This document shows, one piece after another, positions 6,432-9,861 of a DNA stretch of 9,861 nucleotides. The stretch is from an uncultured Methylobacillus sp. (GTDB taxonomy: Bacteria; Pseudomonadota; Gammaproteobacteria; Burkholderiales; Methylophilaceae), in NCBI GenBank assembly GCA_946478865.1, contig CAMLDO010000050.1:1-9861 (forward strand), written 5' to 3'. Position numbers and translations under genes: made by a program. A model generated the notes under the pieces. That model made no database searches. It was not told where the DNA came from and saw only the letters and a program-made list of their open reading frames with translations. Position 1 is the stretch's first letter; the number at the start of each line of letters is the position of its first letter.

Positions 6432-8513
6432 ATGGCATACGACGATATTATCAACGCCGAAGCGCAGCGGAATCAGGTTGATCCTGATTTGTTGCGCGCG
6501 ATGATGCGTCAGGAATCTGGCGGCAATCCTACTGCTGTAAGTAAAGCGGGGGCTTCTGGTCTGATGCAGCTAATGCCTGCGACGGCTAAGGAACTCGGCG
6601 TTTCTAATATCTTCGATCCGAAGCAGAACATCGCTGGCGGAGCTAAATATGTGCGTCAATTGATCGATAAATACGGTAATGTCGATCATGCCGTGCAAGC
6701 CTATAATGTGGGGCCAGGGAAATTCGATAAATTCCTCGCTGGGGAAATCAAATCCCTGCCGCAAGAAACGGTGCAGTATGGCGACAAAGTATCCGCTAAC
6801 TTTGCGAATCTGAAAAAGGGCATTATGCCGCAAGAGAATGCAGCGAATGTCGATGCGTGGCTTGGTCAAAGCAAGACGCCGACCGGTGGCGTGCAGAGCG
6901 CGGATGCATGGCTTGGCGCTGGCTCGGCTCCGGTTCAGGCGCAACCGGTAGCGGCCCAAGCAGCACCGCAGCAAGCACCACAAGGTGCACCATCCTTCAT
7001 CACCGACGCCAACGGCTATCAGATCCCGAACCCTGCGTTACCGCGCAAGGAAACCGGCTCTTTTACGATGGGCGTTGGCGATACATCGCGCGGTATCGTA
7101 CAGATGGGTGCACATGCGCTCGGTAGTGTGCTGAATGCCATCGCCCCAAATTCGCAGATTGCGCGGGATTTTGCCGCAGGCGTGCCGCAGGTAGATGCTC
7201 AGATCCGCCAGCAGGAACAGGCGCTACAGGCCCAACGCGCGGCGGCTGGAAATACTGGCTTCGATTGGGTGCGGCTGGCTGGTGGCGCCTTGGGATCTTC
7301 CATTCTGCCGAATCCGATTGCTTCCGCACTGGCACAACCTGTGGTGGTGGAAGGAGACAACTTCGCCAAGGAGAAAGCGATTCAGGGCGCGATTGGTGCT
7401 GCCTTGCAAGGCGCAACCAAACTGGTAGGCGGCGCAATCTCCCCGAAGGTCAATCCTGATGTTGAATTGCTGATGCGCGAAGGCGTGACGCCGACGCCAG
7501 GGCAGATCATCGGCGGTGGCATTGCGCGCACGGAAGAGAAAGCGCGCAGCGTGCCAGGCTTGGGAGATGTGATTACCTCCGGACAGCGTCGCGCCGTGGA
7601 GGATTTCAACCAGGCGGCCTATGCCCGCGCCCTCAATCCGATTGGCGAGAAGGTAACGACACCGGCTGGGCGTGAGGCCGTTGAGCAGGTCGCGGATAAG
7701 CTCGGTTCTGCCTATAACCGGCTCCTGCCGAATCTGCAATTCAAGGCAGATCAGCAGTTTGCTACGGAACTCGGAAACATCCAGCAGATGGCGGTCGGCT
7801 TGGCGGATGCGCAGCGCGGCCAATTTGATAGCATCATCCGCAATGACCTGGTGCGCCACATGACGCCGCAGGGCAACATGTCCGGCGAGTCGCTGAAGAA
7901 AGTTGAAACGGCACTGACGCAGAAGGCCAAGAATTACCTTGGCAGTTCGGTCGCCTCGGAGCGCGAACTCGGCTCGGCGCTGCAAGCTACGCTGGACACT
8001 GTGCGTTCTACCTTGGTTCGTGCCAACCCGGCACATGCCGATCAGCTTTCGCGCATCAATGAAGGCTGGGCCAATTACGCCCGCATCCGACAAGCGTCCA
8101 GCATGGTCGGCGCCGAGAATGGCATCTTCACGCCGAATCAATTGCAATCAACTGTGCGCGCGCTGGATAAGTCGGTTGGCAAGGGTGATTTTGCCAAGGG
8201 CAATGCGCTGATGCAGGATCTGTCAGAGGCTGGCAAAAATGTCATTAGCCAGAAGTATCCTGATTCGGGTACGGCTGGTCGATTGGCGTTGGGAGCAGGC
8301 TTGGCTGGTGGCTTGGCCGCAGTCAATCCTGCAGCACTGGTTGGCGCGGCGGCTGGCGCATTGCCTTACACCGCTCCTGGTCAGCGACTGGCAGCAGCAT
8401 TGCTGACCAAGCGTCCCGCAGCTGCGGCGCCAGTCGGCAACTTTATTGATAAGTATGGGCCGCGTTTAGGCGCGATGCTTGCCCCGGCGGTATTGCTCAA
8501 TCAGCGACCATGA
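6432..8513 (+). CDS. Internal virion protein with N-terminal lytic transglycosylase domain
   Basis: The 693-residue product begins with a soluble lytic transglycosylase (SLT/GEWL-fold) domain at residues about 5-110: catalytic E28 in RQESGGNP, the GASGLMQLMP motif (40-49), a G-G-x-K-Y-V-x-x-L segment (69-77), and AYNVGP (90-95). These enzymes cut glycan strands of peptidoglycan by forming 1,6-anhydro-muramoyl ends; in phage particles this opens the wall for DNA entry. A Gln/Ala/Pro-rich linker (about 136-185) contains two DAWLG copies. Residues about 340-410 hold 'LLMREGVTPTPGQIIGGG' and 'AARALNPIG'-like blocks that recur in podovirus ejection proteins. Residues about 611-646 are Ala/Gly-rich and hydrophobic, suited to membrane insertion. 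It is much shorter than T7 gp16 (over 1300 residues) but occupies the same place. The first 110 residues decide the call with high confidence. Confidence 0.85.
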   Translation: MAYDDIINAEAQRNQVDPDLLRAMMRQESGGNPTAVSKAGASGLMQLMPATAKELGVSNIFDPKQNIAGGAKYVRQLIDKYGNVDHAVQAYNVGPGKFDKFLAGEIKSLPQETVQYGDKVSANFANLKKGIMPQENAANVDAWLGQSKTPTGGVQSADAWLGAGSAPVQAQPVAAQAAPQQAPQGAPSFITDANGYQIPNPALPRKETGSFTMGVGDTSRGIVQMGAHALGSVLNAIAPNSQIARDFAAGVPQVDAQIRQQEQALQAQRAAAGNTGFDWVRLAGGALGSSILPNPIASALAQPVVVEGDNFAKEKAIQGAIGAALQGATKLVGGAISPKVNPDVELLMREGVTPTPGQIIGGGIARTEEKARSVPGLGDVITSGQRRAVEDFNQAAYARALNPIGEKVTTPAGREAVEQVADKLGSAYNRLLPNLQFKADQQFATELGNIQQMAVGLADAQRGQFDSIIRNDLVRHMTPQGNMSGESLKKVETALTQKAKNYLGSSVASERELGSALQATLDTVRSTLVRANPAHADQLSRINEGWANYARIRQASSMVGAENGIFTPNQLQSTVRALDKSVGKGDFAKGNALMQDLSEAGKNVISQKYPDSGTAGRLALGAGLAGGLAAVNPAALVGAAAGALPYTAPGQRLAAALLTKRPAAAAPVGNFIDKYGPRLGAMLAPAVLLNQRP
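6849..6917 (+). repeat. Two DAWLG peptide repeats in the transglycosylase linker
   Basis: Residues 141-145 and 158-162 both read DAWLG, spaced 17 residues apart, at the start of a low-complexity Q/A/P linker. The codons differ between copies (gcgtggcttggt and gcatggcttggc), so this looks like a maintained short linear motif rather than a fresh DNA duplication. Confidence 0.7.
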
Positions 8514-8657
8514 GTTTTCTAGGCGTTCTTCAGACTTGGCGCGGCTTCGATCTTCCAAGCGCTTGTAGTGCGGATAGATGAAATACATGATCGCAGCGCG
8601 CACGAGAAAAGGCGTGAGGGCGATCAGAGATAGGCGGATCAGGGCTTCTTGGCTCAT
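8466..8657 (-). CDS. Small reverse-strand ORF, possible membrane or lysis-related protein
   Basis: This 63-residue ORF runs against all neighbours and occupies most of the only sizeable gap in the operon. The product starts MSQEALIRLSLIALTPF, continues with a hydrophobic stretch to residue 29 (ending IMYFIYP), then a highly charged helical tail with KRLEDRSRAKSEERLE character. That is the layout of a small membrane-anchored protein, although P16 and R20 interrupt the hydrophobic segment. Codons look natural (CTG, ATC, GCC, CGC are frequent). Against it: no good Shine-Dalgarno sequence precedes the ATG at 8655-8657, and its last 48 bases lie antisense to the end of the transglycosylase gene. 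I do not recognise the family. It may be a small accessory (moron-type) gene or a chance ORF. Confidence 0.4.
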   Translation of the reverse strand: MSQEALIRLSLIALTPFLVRAAIMYFIYPHYKRLEDRSRAKSEERLENSWSLIEQYRRGKHRA

Positions 8658-8677
8658 GTTCTGAAGTTGTTCAGAGT
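8658..8677 (+). repeat. Inverted repeat / hairpin 1 upstream of the fibre gene
   Basis: TCTGAA (8660-8665) and TTCAGA (8670-8675) are perfect inverted copies around a GTTG loop. In + strand RNA two further G-U pairs extend the stem to eight. It lies directly upstream of the reverse-strand ATG at 8657, so it could also be a protein-binding site for that gene. No U-run follows, so it is not a standard terminator. Confidence 0.45.
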
Positions 8678-8682
8678 GATTG

Positions 8683-8699
8683 GCCTGCTAAGTGTAGGC
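8683..8699 (+). repeat. Hairpin 2 upstream of the fibre gene
   Basis: GCCTGC (8683-8688) pairs with GTAGGC (8694-8699) through five Watson-Crick pairs and one G-U pair, around the loop TAAGT. It sits five bases downstream of hairpin 1 and nine bases before the GGAGG ribosome binding site of the fibre gene. A possible role is RNA processing, mRNA stability or partial termination; only AAATTT follows, so strong intrinsic termination is unlikely. Confidence 0.4.
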
Positions 8700-8708
8700 G
8701 ACAAATTT

Positions 8709-8713
8709 GGAGG
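8709..8713 (+). promoter_or_regulatory. Strong ribosome binding site for the GTG-started fibre gene
   Basis: GGAGG lies six bases before the GTG at 8720 and is the best Shine-Dalgarno sequence in the window. It fixes the GTG start and indicates that the fibre gene is translated independently, unlike the coupled genes upstream. Confidence 0.85.
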
Positions 8714-8719
8714 TGTATA

Positions 8720-9670
8720 GTGCCGAGAAACGGGTCGGGGCAATTCAATCTGCCCGCAGGTAATCCGGTTGTGCCGTCAACGGTCATTTCTTCGACCTGG
8801 GCCAACAATACTTTGAGCGACATTGGAACGGCGCTGACGCAATCCATCGCCAATGACGGCCAAACCACGCCGGTTGCCAATCTGCCGATGGCGACGTTCC
8901 GCCATACCAATGTCGGCAATGCTGTGGCGCGTACCGACTATGCCGCAGCTGGTCAAGTGCAAGATAGCAGTCTGCAATGGCTTACCAGTGTGGCGGGCAC
9001 AGATACAATCACGGCCAGTCTTACGCCATCTCCCTCTGCTTACACAGCCGGTCAGGTCTTCCGCTTTGTCGCGGCTGGTGCTAATACCACGACAACAGTT
9101 ACGCTGAATCTTAATGGTCTTGGCGCTAAGAATGTAACCAAGCGCGGCGCAACGGCGCTTGATATTGGTGATATTCGAAGCGGACAGATCGTAGAAGCCA
9201 TTTACGATGGCACGCAATTCCAGCTTATTCCGCTGAATTCTACGCTCGGCACGCCTACGAACAATAATGCCAATGCTGGAACTGTTGGCGAATATCTTAC
9301 AGCTAGTACGCAGAATACTTCCGCTACTTCAGGTGTAGCACTCAACGCGACCAGTATTAGTCTTACTGCTGGCGATTGGGATGTGACTGGTATTTGTCAA
9401 TTCAATCCTGCTGGCACTACTACTGCAGATCAATGGGTATGCGGCGTCAGTACGACTTCAGCTACGTTCGGTACGGCGGCGACTGGGATTAGCGATTATT
9501 TTCTCTTGAATGGCAATAGCGCCGCTGCTGGAGCGGCACAGAATTTTTCTGCGCCTATCACTAGAATTAGCTTGTCTGCGACTACCACAATCTACTTGGT
9601 CGCGCAGACACAGTTCGCTGTGAGTACGATGACAGTCAGCGGCTTTATTCGCGCGCGACGAGTCCGATAA
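8720..9670 (+). CDS. Short tail fibre / tail-tip protein
   Basis: The 316-residue product starts at GTG with GGAGG six bases upstream. Residues 1-75 (MPRNGSGQFNLPAGNPV..., then 'ISSTWANNTLSDIGTALTQSI', 'DGQTTPVANLPM', 'FRHTNVGNAVARTDYA') are a widely shared N-terminal region of phage tail-fibre and tail proteins, which attaches the fibre to the virion. Residues about 95-175 form a beta-rich middle domain ending 'IVEAIYDGTQFQLI'. Residues about 190-316 form a separate beta-sandwich-like tip ('SISLTAGDWDVTGICQF', 'ISLSATTTIYLVAQTQF', 'VSGFIRARRVR'), likely the receptor-facing end. No enzymatic depolymerase motif is evident. It follows the ejection genes, as gene 17 does in T7. The tip has T-ending codons more often than the rest, suggesting domain exchange. 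Confidence 0.75.
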   Translation: MPRNGSGQFNLPAGNPVVPSTVISSTWANNTLSDIGTALTQSIANDGQTTPVANLPMATFRHTNVGNAVARTDYAAAGQVQDSSLQWLTSVAGTDTITASLTPSPSAYTAGQVFRFVAAGANTTTTVTLNLNGLGAKNVTKRGATALDIGDIRSGQIVEAIYDGTQFQLIPLNSTLGTPTNNNANAGTVGEYLTASTQNTSATSGVALNATSISLTAGDWDVTGICQFNPAGTTTADQWVCGVSTTSATFGTAATGISDYFLLNGNSAAAGAAQNFSAPITRISLSATTTIYLVAQTQFAVSTMTVSGFIRARRVR

Positions 9671-9710
9671 ATACATAAAACATCCCAAACAACAACAATC
9701 CGGGGTCGAT

Positions 9711-9861
9711 ATGGTAGAAGCGATGGATCACGAACTAAGAGAAAAGTTCGCGCGCCTAGAGGCCCAGGTTGAAGCATTACAGGGCGTCCCACAGAAGCTA
9801 GATTCGATTATCCAGCTTCAGGTGACAATGGCGAGCGTGCAGGAGAGTACACGCGGGCAGA
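9711..9861 (+). CDS. Start of a small coiled-coil protein, possibly XhlA-like lysis gene (partial)
   Basis: The frame is open from ATG 9711 to the window end, giving 50 residues. The visible part is a charged amphipathic helix, with 'ELREKFARLEAQVEAL' followed by 'QKLDSIIQLQVTMASVQ', showing heptad-like spacing of L, V and I. Small proteins with such a coiled coil followed by a C-terminal membrane segment (XhlA-type, holin-associated) often come right after tail genes, so this may be the first gene of the lysis module; the membrane part would lie outside the window. GGGG at 9702-9705 is a modest ribosome binding site; ATG 9723 is an alternative start. The 40-base leader before it is A/C-rich and unstructured. 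Confidence 0.55.
   Translation, partial: MVEAMDHELREKFARLEAQVEALQGVPQKLDSIIQLQVTMASVQESTRGQ

Larger units (their letters stand above)
8514..8719. other. Only sizeable intergenic gap on the + strand
   Basis: This 206-base stretch separates the ejection genes from the fibre gene. On the + strand it holds no convincing gene; on the - strand it holds most of the 63-residue ORF. Its right end holds two small hairpins and the fibre ribosome binding site. I see no clear sigma-70-type promoter in it. Confidence 0.6.

Noticed and set aside
7224..8147. Long reverse-strand frame (307 codons) opposite the transglycosylase gene
   Set aside because: It lies wholly antisense to a gene with clear domains, is rich in R, L and H as expected from a shadow frame, and resembles no family I know.
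8530..8570. CTTGG...CCAAG inverted repeat as a transcription terminator
   Set aside because: The stem is only five pairs around a long loop, with no U-run, and it lies inside the reverse-strand ORF.
8510..8581. ATGA-overlapping forward ORF of 23 codons after the transglycosylase gene
   Set aside because: It is very short, lacks a ribosome binding site and ends without features; the overlap alone is weak evidence.
9640..9710. Possible promoter in the A/T-rich stretch after the fibre gene
   Set aside because: There is no convincing -35 and -10 pair at proper spacing; GATAAA-like and TACATA-like hexamers are common in such sequence.

Overview
The window is a compact late (virion) gene cluster of a tailed, podovirus-like bacteriophage or prophage. 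Genes are packed head to tail on the + strand, with stops abutting or overlapping the next start. The products form a head-to-tail and DNA-ejection series, and no tRNA, rRNA, insertion sequence or CRISPR array is visible. The base composition (moderately GC-rich, many GGC/GCG/GCC codons) would fit a proteobacterial host, but nothing here fixes the host.

Layout: 1-81 holds the 3' end of an upstream gene with a basic RGRP tail. 85-786 encodes a head-tail adaptor resembling the SU10-type family, and 787-2331 a tail nozzle / DNA-stabilisation type protein. 2338-2817 encodes a GNAT-fold protein. 2759-3778 encodes a Gln/Asn/Ala/Gly-rich virion protein whose start lies inside the GNAT gene. 3780-4361 encodes a helical protein with the ligand pattern of haem-oxygenase-like diiron enzymes. 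4358-4780 encodes a Gly/Met-rich small protein, 4782-6431 a putative internal virion (ejection) protein, and 6432-8513 an internal virion protein with an N-terminal lytic transglycosylase domain. 8720-9670 encodes a short tail fibre or tail-tip protein with a strong ribosome binding site and a GTG start. From 9711 a coiled-coil protein begins and runs off the window; it may open the lysis module.

The order adaptor, nozzle, GNAT-like, small internal protein, large internal protein, transglycosylase protein, fibre, small lysis-type gene recalls the T7 order 11-12-13-14-15-16-17-17.5, although sequence similarity to T7 itself is not evident. The likely joint task is completing the neck and tail, storing ejection proteins in the head, digesting peptidoglycan during DNA entry, and binding the host.

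The features that do not fit a plain structural operon are the predicted metalloenzyme translationally embedded between ejection-protein genes, and the only substantial gap (8514-8719). That gap carries a small reverse-strand ORF and two adjacent RNA hairpins just upstream of the fibre gene.
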